DNA of 64,000 nt. It comes from DIGJ01 sp041739345 (GTDB lineage: Bacteria; Bacillota; Clostridia; Lachnospirales; Lachnospiraceae). The stretch is from NCBI GenBank assembly GCA_041739345.1, contig JBGSNZ010000004.1, forward strand, positions 124,001 to 188,000, in the 5' to 3' direction. Positions 26,348 through 35,436 of this stretch are shown piece by piece. The notes beneath the pieces were generated by a model. The model did not search any database. It was not told where the DNA came from and saw nothing but the letters and a program-made list of their open reading frames with translations. A program made the position numbers and the translations under genes. Numbering within the stretch: position 1 is the first letter of the stretch; every line of letters starts with the position of its first letter.

Positions 26348-26632
26348 ATTTTTCTCCTTCTTCTTTCAAGTACTTTCACTTTAAATTATATCGGCTTTTT
26401 ATATTTGCGTCAAATTGAAATCTTCATATATTAAGAGTTATTTCACCATGCATAAAATTGAAATAATAGGTTTAATAATTAAATAGGGCTTATTTATTAA
26501 ATTACTATTATAACCAATGTTTTACAAGTTAAATAAACTGTTGCTTTTTGTGTAAATTGCATAGTTTTTTTATTTTCTACTTTGATTTTTAGGTGCATAT
26601 TTGCCCTTTCTTTTTTTACAAAAAGGAGTATT
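26348..26632. other. AT-rich intergenic region upstream of the V-ATPase operon
   Basis: Divergent spacer between trmB and the ATPase operon. I see no gene, hairpin terminator or near-consensus sigma-A promoter; several weak TTG- and TATA-like elements cannot be ranked by eye. Confidence 0.5.
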
Positions 26633-26677
26633 ATGTTAGTAGCAATCAGTAAGATTGTGAATATGATATTTATTTAA
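26633..26677 (+). CDS. Possible 14-residue leader peptide of the V-ATPase operon
   Basis: ATG to TAA frame encoding MLVAISKIVNMIFI, preceded by AAAAAGGAG at ideal spacing. It ends 24 nt before the first ATPase gene. The strong ribosome site in otherwise empty DNA is the only support; it could be a leader that tunes translation or a chance match. Confidence 0.3.
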   Translation: MLVAISKIVNMIFI

Positions 26678-26701
26678 CAATATAGAAAGGGGTTATGAAG
26701 C

Positions 26702-27022
26702 GTGGAAAAAGTTGTTAATATTTTAAATGATTTAAATGATATAGATGAAAAAGCAACAGCGATTGTCGACCATACCTCCATTGAGAAAAAGGAACTATAT
26801 AAGCAGTTGTCAGAAGATATTCATAAGCTAGATGAAGAACTATCAAAAGACACGGATAAGAAATTAGACGTTATCCGTGAAAAAATGAATCTCGAAATTG
26901 AAGAAGCAAAAAAAGGGCTTCTTGCTTCTTTTGAACAGGATATGAGCAAAATCGAATCCGATTATAAAAAGAATCATACTACTTATGTTGAGACTGTCTT
27001 CCAAAAAATAATCAACCAATAG
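26702..27022 (+). CDS. V/A-type ATPase peripheral stalk subunit G/H
   Basis: 106 residues, almost wholly helical and charged (ELYKQLSEDIHKLDEELSK; EEAKKGLLASFEQDM), the profile of the stalk subunit that pairs with subunit E. GTG start with AAAGGGG upstream. First real gene of the nine-gene ATPase operon, with the next gene 12 nt later. Homology at sequence level is weak, as usual for this subunit; context decides. Confidence 0.82.
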   Translation: MEKVVNILNDLNDIDEKATAIVDHTSIEKKELYKQLSEDIHKLDEELSKDTDKKLDVIREKMNLEIEEAKKGLLASFEQDMSKIESDYKKNHTTYVETVFQKIINQ

Positions 27023-27034
27023 GAGAGTGATACA

Positions 27035-28084
27035 ATGTTAATCGACCTATTAACCTATAGCGGTATTGTTACAAAAACAAAAGCAATGGAAGCACGGTTA
27101 ATTACCACAAAGGATTATGAAGATTTATCTAATCTTACCTCGGTAACAGACTTTATCAATTTTTTAAAGACACAGCCCGCTTATCAAAGTTTATTTGCAA
27201 ACTGTGACGAAAGACTGCTTCACCGAAATGAAATTGAACATATACTGACAAATTCCTTATATCTTGAATATGCAAAATTGTTTCGTTTTGCAAACATAAA
27301 ACAACGTAAAGCTTTAGAACCTATCTTCTTTCGATATGAAGTTAATATACTGAAAGCATGTCTTCATAATGTTTTTTCGAAAGAAGGCGAACTCCGTTAT
27401 GATTTGTCTGTGTTTGAACCGTTTTTTGCAAAGCATTCCGAATTGAATATCCGCAATCTTTCAGGATCTTTATCACTTGACGAGTTTATCAATCATTTAA
27501 AGTGTACAAGGTATTATGATTTCTTTCATAAGATACAGCAAAACCCTGAAGCCACTCTCTATGATTATGAGGTGCAGTTAGATATTTATTACTTCATGAG
27601 CGTATGGAAGAATAAAAAGCTATATTCTAAATCGAATGATTTAAGTGCATTAACTGATATTATTGGGAAAAAAATTGATTATCTAAATATAATGTGGATA
27701 TATCGTTCGAAAAAATATTATGATGTGGATTCTTCTCATATATATTCCTATATAATACCAATACACTACAAATTGTCTTCAAAGCAGTTGATGAATTTAA
27801 TTGAAGCTGGAAGTTTAGAAGAGCTAGTTGCTATAATAGGGACAACTTCATATCATACAGCGGATGTGGATGTAAAGAGTGAACATTTTTCCGTGGAAAA
27901 TTTGTACCAAGATAATCTTAAGAAGCTCTATCGTAGTAATCAACAAAAATATCCGATTTCTATGTGCACCATTTTCTATTTCCTTTTTATGAAGGAGTTA
28001 GAAATAGATCGACTTACCACTGCACTTGAGTGCATTCGATATGGTCTTGATTCTTCGTATGCACTAAAATACATTCTTAAGTAG
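27035..28084 (+). CDS. ntpC: V/A-type ATPase subunit C (central socket)
   Basis: 349 residues, soluble and helix-rich, with the ARLITTKDYEDLSNLTSV start and the LYYAKL/FRFANI type repeats of archaeal/bacterial subunit C (the d subunit). It forms the funnel joining the central rotor stalk to the membrane ring. The spacing to subunit I is 14 nt, with a strong GGGGGAGG ribosome site between. Confidence 0.87.
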   Translation: MLIDLLTYSGIVTKTKAMEARLITTKDYEDLSNLTSVTDFINFLKTQPAYQSLFANCDERLLHRNEIEHILTNSLYLEYAKLFRFANIKQRKALEPIFFRYEVNILKACLHNVFSKEGELRYDLSVFEPFFAKHSELNIRNLSGSLSLDEFINHLKCTRYYDFFHKIQQNPEATLYDYEVQLDIYYFMSVWKNKKLYSKSNDLSALTDIIGKKIDYLNIMWIYRSKKYYDVDSSHIYSYIIPIHYKLSSKQLMNLIEAGSLEELVAIIGTTSYHTADVDVKSEHFSVENLYQDNLKKLYRSNQQKYPISMCTIFYFLFMKELEIDRLTTALECIRYGLDSSYALKYILK

Positions 28085-28098
28085 GGGGAGGCGCAAAA

Positions 28099-30009
28099 TT
28101 GATTGAGAAAATGCAATATCTCAACATTACCGGTCCAAAAGATGATATTGACCGTGTTGTAGATACTTATTTAAACAAGCACGAAATACATTTAGAAAAT
28201 GCCCTCACGGAACTTGGGGAAAGTCAGGAAATAAAGCCATTTACAGAAGCTAATCCATATAAGGATATTCTTAACAAAGCAAATATTCTATGTGATGAGT
28301 TGAATAAAGAACTCATATGTGAAGAGCGAGATATGAGTGTTTCAAAAGCAACTGATATTGTGAATAATGCGTATTCCATGATGAATGAAATGAGTGAAAA
28401 AAGGCATGATGTCAAAGAAGATCAAAAGCATTTAACAACTTTAATCAGCCAAATTGAACCTTTTCGAATTCTTGATTTTGATTTGGCAAAAATCCAACAT
28501 TTCAAATTTATCAAATTTCGCTTTGGCCGAATTTCTCCGGAATACTATAATAAATTTACACGCCATGTCTACAACAATCTGGATACTGTTTTTTATGAAT
28601 GTGAACGAACTCCTGATTACGTTTATGGAATATATTTTACTCCCGAAACTTTATCCGACCAGGTAGATGCGGTTTACTCCTTTCTTCATTTTGAGCGAAT
28701 TGCTTTAGCAGAAGAATTTTGTGGTACTCCTGAAGAAATTTATCAGTCGCTTAAAGAAAAAAAGCATGTGGTAAGAGCAAAGAGCAAAGAATTAAAAACC
28801 GATATTAAAAATATGCTCAACGAACAAGGTCCTGAACTTTTGCTAGCCGCTAAAACGTTGCAGCGTGTTTCTGATAATTTTGATATCCGAAAGATGGCTG
28901 CTTGCACCGCTGATTCAAATACCTATCAAGTATTTTACATACTGTGTGGTTGGATGAGCGTCAAAGATACGAAAGCATTTATTAAAGAAATATCAAATGA
29001 TCCTAAGATTTATTGTGTGAAACAAAATGGTAGAGAAAAAGGATCGACAAAACCACCAACCAAACTTAATAATCCAAAGTTTTTTCAACCGTTCGAAATG
29101 TTTATTAAGATGTATGGTCTTCCCGCCTATAATGAAATGGACCCAACAATTTTTGTAGCGCTGACTTATACTTTATTGTTTGGAATTATGTTTGGTGATA
29201 TTGGCCAAGGGCTATGCCTTGTTGTTGGTGGTTTATTACTTTACAAAATTAAACATATAAACCTAGGCGGTATTGTATCTGTTGCTGGCGTCTGGTCGAC
29301 AATATTTGGATTTATGTATGGAAGTTTTTTTGGTTTTGAAGAGGTGTTTCCAGCCATCTGGCGAAGGCCTATGGAAAATATCATGAGCACCTTAATAACC
29401 GCTGTAATTTTTGGTGTAATGCTTATATTGGTAGCTATGATCCTCAACATTATAAATGCAATCCGAGCACATGATATAGGACGTTTACTATTTGATTCTA
29501 GTGGTATTGCAGGATTCATTGTTTACGGTGGCGTTGCTGCCTGTGTTGGATTTTATTTCTTAGGTTATAAACTTCCAGCTACAATCATTTTGGTAATTCT
29601 CTTTGGAGTACCACTTTTATGTATTATGTTAAAAGAACCATTAAGCAATTTTATAGAAAAGAAAAAACACATTTTCCCTGCTGGTGGAAAAGCAATGTTT
29701 TTTATTGAAGCTTCTGTTGAGTTGTTTGATGTTGTATTAAGTTATGCAACAAATACCATTTCTTTTGTCCGTGTTGGTGCATTTGCATTAAGCCATGCTG
29801 GTATGATGGGTGTAGTTCTTTCACTCTCAGGTATTGAAAACGGACATGCTAATCTAATTATTATTGTTCTAGGAAACATTTTGGTAGCCGGACTGGAAGG
29901 ATTAATCGTAGGTATTCAGGTATTAAGACTTGAGTATTACGAAATGTTCAGCCGTTTTTATAAAGGTACCGGACGAGAATTTCGTCCATTTAAAACACTT
30001 AAAAAATAA
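28099..30009 (+). CDS. ntpI: V/A-type ATPase subunit I (membrane stator)
   Basis: 636 residues: a soluble N-terminal half of about 330 residues with coiled coils, then seven or eight membrane helices. The essential stator Arg lies in SFVRVGAFALSHAG, the helix facing the proteolipid ring. It provides the ion half-channels and anchors the peripheral stalks. The start is TTG, with GGGGGAGG seven bases before it. Confidence 0.93.
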   Translation: MIEKMQYLNITGPKDDIDRVVDTYLNKHEIHLENALTELGESQEIKPFTEANPYKDILNKANILCDELNKELICEERDMSVSKATDIVNNAYSMMNEMSEKRHDVKEDQKHLTTLISQIEPFRILDFDLAKIQHFKFIKFRFGRISPEYYNKFTRHVYNNLDTVFYECERTPDYVYGIYFTPETLSDQVDAVYSFLHFERIALAEEFCGTPEEIYQSLKEKKHVVRAKSKELKTDIKNMLNEQGPELLLAAKTLQRVSDNFDIRKMAACTADSNTYQVFYILCGWMSVKDTKAFIKEISNDPKIYCVKQNGREKGSTKPPTKLNNPKFFQPFEMFIKMYGLPAYNEMDPTIFVALTYTLLFGIMFGDIGQGLCLVVGGLLLYKIKHINLGGIVSVAGVWSTIFGFMYGSFFGFEEVFPAIWRRPMENIMSTLITAVIFGVMLILVAMILNIINAIRAHDIGRLLFDSSGIAGFIVYGGVAACVGFYFLGYKLPATIILVILFGVPLLCIMLKEPLSNFIEKKKHIFPAGGKAMFFIEASVELFDVVLSYATNTISFVRVGAFALSHAGMMGVVLSLSGIENGHANLIIIVLGNILVAGLEGLIVGIQVLRLEYYEMFSRFYKGTGREFRPFKTLKK

Positions 30010-30023
30010 GGAGGATTTATATT

Positions 30024-30440
30024 ATGTCAACAAAAATTATACTCATAAGCATTTTAGTTTTAAGTTTTATTATTCCATTTGGAGTTTATTTTCTAGGTGA
30101 AAAGAAAAAAGGAAGCTTTAAAGCAGCCTTAGGTTTTAATACCGTTTTCTTCTTTGGAACACTTATTATTGGTAACATTATGATGTTTAACGGTAATGTA
30201 TCTGCTGCTGCTGCAACTACTGCTGCTAATACAACCGATAGCTGGAGATATATTGCTGCCGCATTAGCAACCGGAATGTCTTGTATCGGAGCTGGTATTG
30301 CAGTTGCAAGTGCTGCAAGTGCTGCAATTGGAGCTTTAAGTGAAGATGCATCTGTAATGGGTAAAGCACTTATCTTTGTAGCTCTTGCAGAATCTGTAGC
30401 ATTATATGGCTTATTAATATCATTTTCCATTTTAGGTTAA
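30024..30440 (+). CDS. ntpK: V/A-type ATPase subunit K (proteolipid ring)
   Basis: 138 residues with four hydrophobic segments. The last pair is the typical ring hairpin: GAGIAVASAASAAIG, then the ion-carrying Glu123 in ALAESVALYGLL. The first pair (about 5-24 and 33-55) lacks the Gly-rich pattern and carries no carboxylate. The position of the Gln that helps bind Na+ in sodium-type rings is Val here, which leans towards proton coupling, an inference by eye. An Ala/Thr-rich loop joins the halves. Confidence 0.9.
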   Translation: MSTKIILISILVLSFIIPFGVYFLGEKKKGSFKAALGFNTVFFFGTLIIGNIMMFNGNVSAAAATTAANTTDSWRYIAAALATGMSCIGAGIAVASAASAAIGALSEDASVMGKALIFVALAESVALYGLLISFSILG

Positions 30441-30455
30441 GGAGCAACCACTCTT

Positions 30456-30764
30456 ATGAAAATGTTTCTAATTAGTGACAACGTCGACACCTATACTGGC
30501 ATGCGCCTAGCTGGTGTCGATGGTGTGGTCATCCATTCAAAAAAGCACCTACGTCAACAATTGGAAAAAGCCTTTGCTGACAAAGAAATCGGTATAGTAT
30601 TGCTAACTGAAAAGTTTGGTCGAGAATTTCCAGATATAGTTGATGAAGTTAAACTTAAACGCAGACTTCCTTTAATTGTGGAAATTCCAGATCGACATGG
30701 AACCGGTCGTGATCCTAACTTTATTATGAACTATGTAAACGAAGCGATTGGCATAAAGATTTAA
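30456..30764 (+). CDS. V/A-type ATPase subunit F (rotor stalk)
   Basis: 102 residues with the Rossmann-like fold of subunit F: MFLISDNVDTYTGMRLAGV at the start, IGIVLLTEKF in the middle and PLIVEIPDRHG before the end. Together with subunit D it forms the rotating central stalk. Named NtpG in Enterococcus. Confidence 0.92.
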   Translation: MKMFLISDNVDTYTGMRLAGVDGVVIHSKKHLRQQLEKAFADKEIGIVLLTEKFGREFPDIVDEVKLKRRLPLIVEIPDRHGTGRDPNFIMNYVNEAIGIKI

Positions 30765-30777
30765 GGAGGGTTGGCGA

Positions 30778-31344
30778 ATGACCATAGAGGAAAAATTGCG
30801 CATTTTTTATGAAACAACCATAGCAGATGCAACGAAACAAAGTGAAGAAATTATTGCCGAGTATCAGGCATCTTTAAAAAATATGTATGATGAACATAAA
30901 AAAGAAGCTGAAGAAAAAGCTGTTTATACACTTGATATAGAATGCCAAAAACTTGTTCAGGAAAAGAATAAAGTATTATCCCTTCAGTGTTTGGATTTCA
31001 AGCGTCAAATTAGTGATAAAACAGAATCGTTACGAAATGAATTATTTGAAGAGGTAAAAAATCGTCTTTATTCATTTATTGCAATGCAAGAATACAATGA
31101 ATTGCTTGTAACGCAAATAAAAGAAGCGAATGAATTTGCCAAAGGAGAAGAAATGACTATTTATATTAATAGCTCTGATGCAGATAAAAAAGCTTCCTTA
31201 GAAGAAAAAACTGGCGTTTCACTCACAATTAGCACCATCGATTTTATAGGTGGAACAAGAGCCGTAATACACAATAAAAATATTTTAATTGACCGTTCTT
31301 TTTCAACTAAGTTTTCAGAAGAAAAAGAAACGTTTTCATTATAA
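30778..31344 (+). CDS. ntpE: V/A-type ATPase peripheral stalk subunit E
   Basis: 188 residues. A long N-terminal amphipathic helix (about 1-100, with EEIIAEYQASLKNMYDEHK) and a C-terminal globular domain including a GGTRAVIHNKNILIDRSF segment are typical of subunit E. It pairs with G/H to form the outer stalks. GGAGGG precedes the ATG. Confidence 0.9.
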   Translation: MTIEEKLRIFYETTIADATKQSEEIIAEYQASLKNMYDEHKKEAEEKAVYTLDIECQKLVQEKNKVLSLQCLDFKRQISDKTESLRNELFEEVKNRLYSFIAMQEYNELLVTQIKEANEFAKGEEMTIYINSSDADKKASLEEKTGVSLTISTIDFIGGTRAVIHNKNILIDRSFSTKFSEEKETFSL

Positions 31345-31359
31345 AGGAGGTTTTCAGCA

Positions 31360-33129
31360 ATGGAGCAGACTATGGGTAAGATTTATGGCATAAATGGTCC
31401 TGTTATATATTTACGCGGTAACCTCGGATTTAAGATGGCTGAGATGGTGTATGTTGGAACAGATCATCTGGTTGGTGAAGTTATCGGTCTTACAAAAGAA
31501 AAAACAACCATTCAGGTTTATGAGGAGACCACTGGTTTAAAACCCGGCGAGGAAGTTATTGGAACAAATGCTTGTCTTTCCGTAACCTTAGGACCTGGTA
31601 TTCTTAGTAATATATACGATGGTATTGAACGCCCCTTAAAAGAAATACAAAAACGAAGTGGAGCTTTTATTCCAAGAGGTGTTAGTGCTGATTCCTTAGA
31701 TCCGGTTAAACTATGGGATGTGCATGTTACGGTAAATGTTGGTGATGCTGTATATGGAGGGACAATTATAGCTGAAGTTCCAGAAACTACTGCTATTGTT
31801 CACAAATCAATGATTCCTCCTAATGTCTCTGGTACTGTTATTTCTGTCGCTAAAGATGGAAAATACACCGTACTTGACCCTATCGTAACTATCCAGTGTC
31901 CTGATGGTGAAGAAAAGGTCATTACCTTACTACAAAAATGGCCAATTCGCGTACCTAGACCAACAGCAAAACGTTTTCCTTTAGATAAACCACTATTAAC
32001 CGGACAGCGTATTTTTGACTCCTTGTTTCCTATTGCAAAAGGTGGTACTGCTGCTATTCCTGGTGGATTTGGAACTGGTAAAACGATGACACAACATCAG
32101 CTTGCAAAATGGTCCGATGCCGATATTATTGTATACATCGGTTGTGGTGAGCGTGGAAACGAAATGACAAATGTTTTGGAAGAATTCTCCGAATTAGTTG
32201 ACCCTAAATCAGGCAACCTCTTACTTACAAGGACTGTACTGATTGCAAATACATCAAACATGCCAGTTGCTGCACGTGAGGCAAGTATTTATACCGGTAT
32301 TACTTTAGCAGAATATTATCGTGATATGGGTTATCATGTAGCTATTATGGCAGACTCTACTTCCCGTTGGGCTGAAGCACTTCGTGAGCTTTCCGGTCGT
32401 TTGGAAGAAATGCCCGCTGAAGAAGGATTTCCAGCTTACTTAGCTTCTCGCCTTTCTGCATTCTATGAAAGAGCTGGTTATATGCGTAACTTAAATGGAA
32501 GTGAAGGAAGTGTAACTATTATAGGAGCCGTTTCTCCTCAGGGTGGCGACTTCTCTGAACCAGTAACACAGAATACCAAGCGTTTTGTTCGTTGCTTTTT
32601 TGCTTTGGATAAATCCCTTGCTTACGCAAGACACTTTCCAGCGATTCACTGGCTAAACAGCTACAGTGAATATGTTTCTGATTTAACCCCATGGTTTGCT
32701 TCTAACGTAAACGATAATTTTATTAGTTATCGTAATCAGTTATTAAGTCTTTTAAGCCAGGAAAACAGTTTAAATGAAATCGTTAAATTAATCGGTAGCG
32801 ATGTATTGCCAGATGATCAAAAATTAGTTCTTGAGATTTCACGTATCATCCGTCTAGGCTTCCTTCAGCAAAATGCATTCCATAAGGAAGATACCTACGT
32901 TCCAATGGATAAACAATATAAAATGATGGAAATTATCCTATATTTATATGATAAATGTAAAAAGCTTGTTGCATTGAATATGCCAATGACCTTAATTCGT
33001 GAAAATAACATATTTGAAAAACTAGTTTCTATTAAATACGATGTAGCAAATGATGAATTAGAGAAATTTGATGAATATAAGCAAATGATTGACGACTTCT
33101 ATGACCGTCTCATTGCAACCAATGCGTAA
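31360..33129 (+). CDS. ntpA: V/A-type ATPase catalytic subunit A
   Basis: 589 residues. The P-loop is GGFGTGKT, the catalytic Glu region is GCGERGNEMT, and the non-homologous insert of A subunits precedes them (IVHKSMIPPNVSG). It hydrolyses or makes ATP at three sites alternating with subunit B. The SRLSAFYERAGY segment and DSTSRWAEALRE are intact. AAAGGAGG precedes the start. Confidence 0.97.
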   Translation: MEQTMGKIYGINGPVIYLRGNLGFKMAEMVYVGTDHLVGEVIGLTKEKTTIQVYEETTGLKPGEEVIGTNACLSVTLGPGILSNIYDGIERPLKEIQKRSGAFIPRGVSADSLDPVKLWDVHVTVNVGDAVYGGTIIAEVPETTAIVHKSMIPPNVSGTVISVAKDGKYTVLDPIVTIQCPDGEEKVITLLQKWPIRVPRPTAKRFPLDKPLLTGQRIFDSLFPIAKGGTAAIPGGFGTGKTMTQHQLAKWSDADIIVYIGCGERGNEMTNVLEEFSELVDPKSGNLLLTRTVLIANTSNMPVAAREASIYTGITLAEYYRDMGYHVAIMADSTSRWAEALRELSGRLEEMPAEEGFPAYLASRLSAFYERAGYMRNLNGSEGSVTIIGAVSPQGGDFSEPVTQNTKRFVRCFFALDKSLAYARHFPAIHWLNSYSEYVSDLTPWFASNVNDNFISYRNQLLSLLSQENSLNEIVKLIGSDVLPDDQKLVLEISRIIRLGFLQQNAFHKEDTYVPMDKQYKMMEIILYLYDKCKKLVALNMPMTLIRENNIFEKLVSIKYDVANDELEKFDEYKQMIDDFYDRLIATNA

Positions 33130-33144
33130 GGGAGGAATGTTACT

Positions 33145-34548
33145 ATGTCAATCGAATATTTAGGACTCAGTGAAATTAACGGTCCATTAATTGCTTTAGA
33201 AGGTGTTAGTGGCGCCTCTTATGAAGAAATTGTTGAATTTACAGTAGATCAAAATACAAAAAAATTAGGTCGTATTGTTGAAGTATATGATGACAAAGCA
33301 GTCATTCAAGTTTTTGGTGGTACGGATGAAATGTCACTGAAAAATACACATACAAGACTTACTGGACATCCAATGGAAATTGGTCTTTCTACTGAAGTAT
33401 TGGGACGTACCTTCAACGGTTTAGGTCAACCCATTGATGGACTTGGAAACATTGTTCCAGAAGTAAAATTAAACGTAAATGGACAGCCACTTAACCCTGT
33501 AGCCAGGGAATACCCTCGTAACTATATCAATACTGGGATTTCTGCAATCGACTGTTTAACCACATTAATTCGTGGACAGAAGCTTCCTATCTTTTCCGGA
33601 AATGGATTGCCTCATGATCAGCTTGCAGCTCAGATTGTACGACAAGCTTCTCTTGGTGAAGGTAATACGGAAGAATTCGGTATTGTTTTTGCTGCTATGG
33701 GTGTTAAACACGATGTTGCTGAGTATTTCCGCCATACCTTTGAAGAAAGTGGCGCAAGTTCTCATGTTACCATGTTTTTAAATCTTGCAAATGATCCCGT
33801 TGTAGAACGATTGATTACACCAAAGGTTGCTCTTACCTGTGCTGAATATTTAGCCTTTGAAAAAGGAATGCATATTTTAGTAATTTTAACTGATATGACG
33901 TCCTTCGCTGAAGCAATGCGTGAAGTATCTTCTTCAAAAGGTGAGATTCCTAGCCGTAAAGGTTATCCTGGTTATCTCTACAGTGAATTTGCTTCTTTAT
34001 ATGAAAGAGCTGGTATTGTGTCAGGAAAACCTGGTTCTGTAACACAGATTCCTATATTAACTATGCCTAATGATGATATTACTCATCCTATTCCAGACTT
34101 AACCGGCTACATTACCGAGGGTCAGATTGTTCTTGAACGATCCTTGCATCAAAAAACAATTTATCCTCCAATTAATGTGCTTCCATCTCTATCCCGCCTA
34201 ATGAAGGATGGTATTGGAGCTGGATATACACGTGAAGATCACCAAGACCTTGCAAATCAACTTTTCTCTTCTTACGCTCATGTAGGGGATGCAAGAGCAT
34301 TAGCTAGTGTAATCGGTGAGGATGAATTGTCACCAATTGATAAAAAATATTTAAAATTTGGTACTGCTTTTGAAGAACAATTTGTTTCGCAGGGCAAAAA
34401 TGAAAATCGTCCAATTTTTGAAACGTTAGAAAAGGGTTGGAAATTACTTTCCATTCTTCCTAAGGAAGAATTAGACCGTGTTGATACAAAAATATTAAGT
34501 AAGTACTATATAAAAACGGAAGAAGAAATTACTCCTTCCGAAGACTAA
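33145..34548 (+). CDS. ntpB: V/A-type ATPase non-catalytic subunit B
   Basis: 467 residues with the B-subunit hallmarks: no true P-loop (FSGNGLPHDQLAAQI in its place), the interface Arg in YPGYLYSEFASLYERAG, and DMTSFAEAMREVS. It alternates with subunit A in the hexamer. The 15-nt spacing to its neighbours is constant through the operon. Confidence 0.97.
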   Translation: MSIEYLGLSEINGPLIALEGVSGASYEEIVEFTVDQNTKKLGRIVEVYDDKAVIQVFGGTDEMSLKNTHTRLTGHPMEIGLSTEVLGRTFNGLGQPIDGLGNIVPEVKLNVNGQPLNPVAREYPRNYINTGISAIDCLTTLIRGQKLPIFSGNGLPHDQLAAQIVRQASLGEGNTEEFGIVFAAMGVKHDVAEYFRHTFEESGASSHVTMFLNLANDPVVERLITPKVALTCAEYLAFEKGMHILVILTDMTSFAEAMREVSSSKGEIPSRKGYPGYLYSEFASLYERAGIVSGKPGSVTQIPILTMPNDDITHPIPDLTGYITEGQIVLERSLHQKTIYPPINVLPSLSRLMKDGIGAGYTREDHQDLANQLFSSYAHVGDARALASVIGEDELSPIDKKYLKFGTAFEEQFVSQGKNENRPIFETLEKGWKLLSILPKEELDRVDTKILSKYYIKTEEEITPSED

Positions 34549-34562
34549 TTGGAGGTGACTGA

Positions 34563-35180
34563 ATGGATCCAAATACATTTCCCACAAAAGGTAATTTAAT
34601 CTTGGCTAAAAATTCCTTAGCGCTTGCGCGTCAGGGATTTGAGCTTATGGATAAAAAAAGAAACATTCTGATCCGTGAGTTAATGGATTTAATTAATGAA
34701 GCTTCATCTATTCAGTCAGAAATTGATACTACCTTTACCGCTGCTTACCGAGCACTTCAAAATGCAAATATTGAAATGGGTATTTATAATGTTTCACAGC
34801 TGTCAAAGGTAATGCCAATTGAGGATTCCATTGAAATCAAAGTTCGTAGTGTTATGGGTACTGAGATTCCTTTGGTAAAGTACGAAGAAAAAGAGCGAAA
34901 ACCTTCTTATTCATTTTATGGTACTCGAATCTCACTGGATGAAGCATGTTCTAAGTTTAATCGTGTAAAAGAGCTTACTATTCGATTATCTATGATCGAA
35001 ACTGCTGCATACCGATTAGCTTATAGCATTAAAAAGACGCAAAAAAGAGCCAATGCGCTTCAGAATATTACGATTCCTAGATACAAAACATTGGTTATTG
35101 ACATTCAAAATGCTTTGGAAGAAAAGGAACGTGAAGAATTCACAAGACTTAAAGTTATTAAACGAATGCATGCATCCTAA
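34563..35180 (+). CDS. ntpD: V/A-type ATPase subunit D (central rotor)
   Basis: 205 residues, two long helices forming a coiled coil as in the rotor shaft: N-terminal PTKGNLILAKNSLALARQG, C-terminal TQKRANALQNITIPRYK, both diagnostic. It is the last gene of the operon. All subunits needed for a complete enzyme (G/H, C, I, K, F, E, A, B, D) are therefore present. Confidence 0.95.
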   Translation: MDPNTFPTKGNLILAKNSLALARQGFELMDKKRNILIRELMDLINEASSIQSEIDTTFTAAYRALQNANIEMGIYNVSQLSKVMPIEDSIEIKVRSVMGTEIPLVKYEEKERKPSYSFYGTRISLDEACSKFNRVKELTIRLSMIETAAYRLAYSIKKTQKRANALQNITIPRYKTLVIDIQNALEEKEREEFTRLKVIKRMHAS

Positions 35181-35242
35181 GTTGTAATTGCAGTTTGTAT
35201 TATGATGTCATGAATTTTATTTAAAAATATACATGTACTGAA

Positions 35243-35280
35243 AAAGGGAACGGGCCTATTGGCTTCGTTTCCCTTAATTT
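35243..35280 (+). terminator. Terminator of the V-ATPase operon
   Basis: AAGGGAACG (from 35244) pairs with CGTTTCCCTT ending at 35275, with a bulged base and GGCC/GGCT inner pairs. The T-tract is weak (TTAATTTCGTTT), so termination may be partial. Confidence 0.6.
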
Positions 35281-35369
35281 CGTTTCGGATAAATAATAAT
35301 TCCATACCTTTTAAAAGAATTTTAGATTTCAGTAGAAAATGGAATCATTGAAGAAATTTGCCAATATAC

Positions 35370-35398
35370 TTGCGACACTAATAAAAATAAATTATAAT
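35370..35398 (+). promoter_or_regulatory. Promoter of the D,D-carboxypeptidase gene
   Basis: TTGCGA, a 17-nt spacer and a perfect TATAAT (35393-35398), 38 bp before the ATG. This is a sigma-A type promoter with a 4/6 match at -35. Confidence 0.65.
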
Positions 35399-35436
35399 GA
35401 TACTAGTCCATTTTTGAAAGGAAGTTTTTTTATATT

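Noticed and set aside
30086..30430. 114-codon minus-strand frame
   Set aside because: Antisense to the Ala/Gly-rich proteolipid gene ntpK; no ribosome site.
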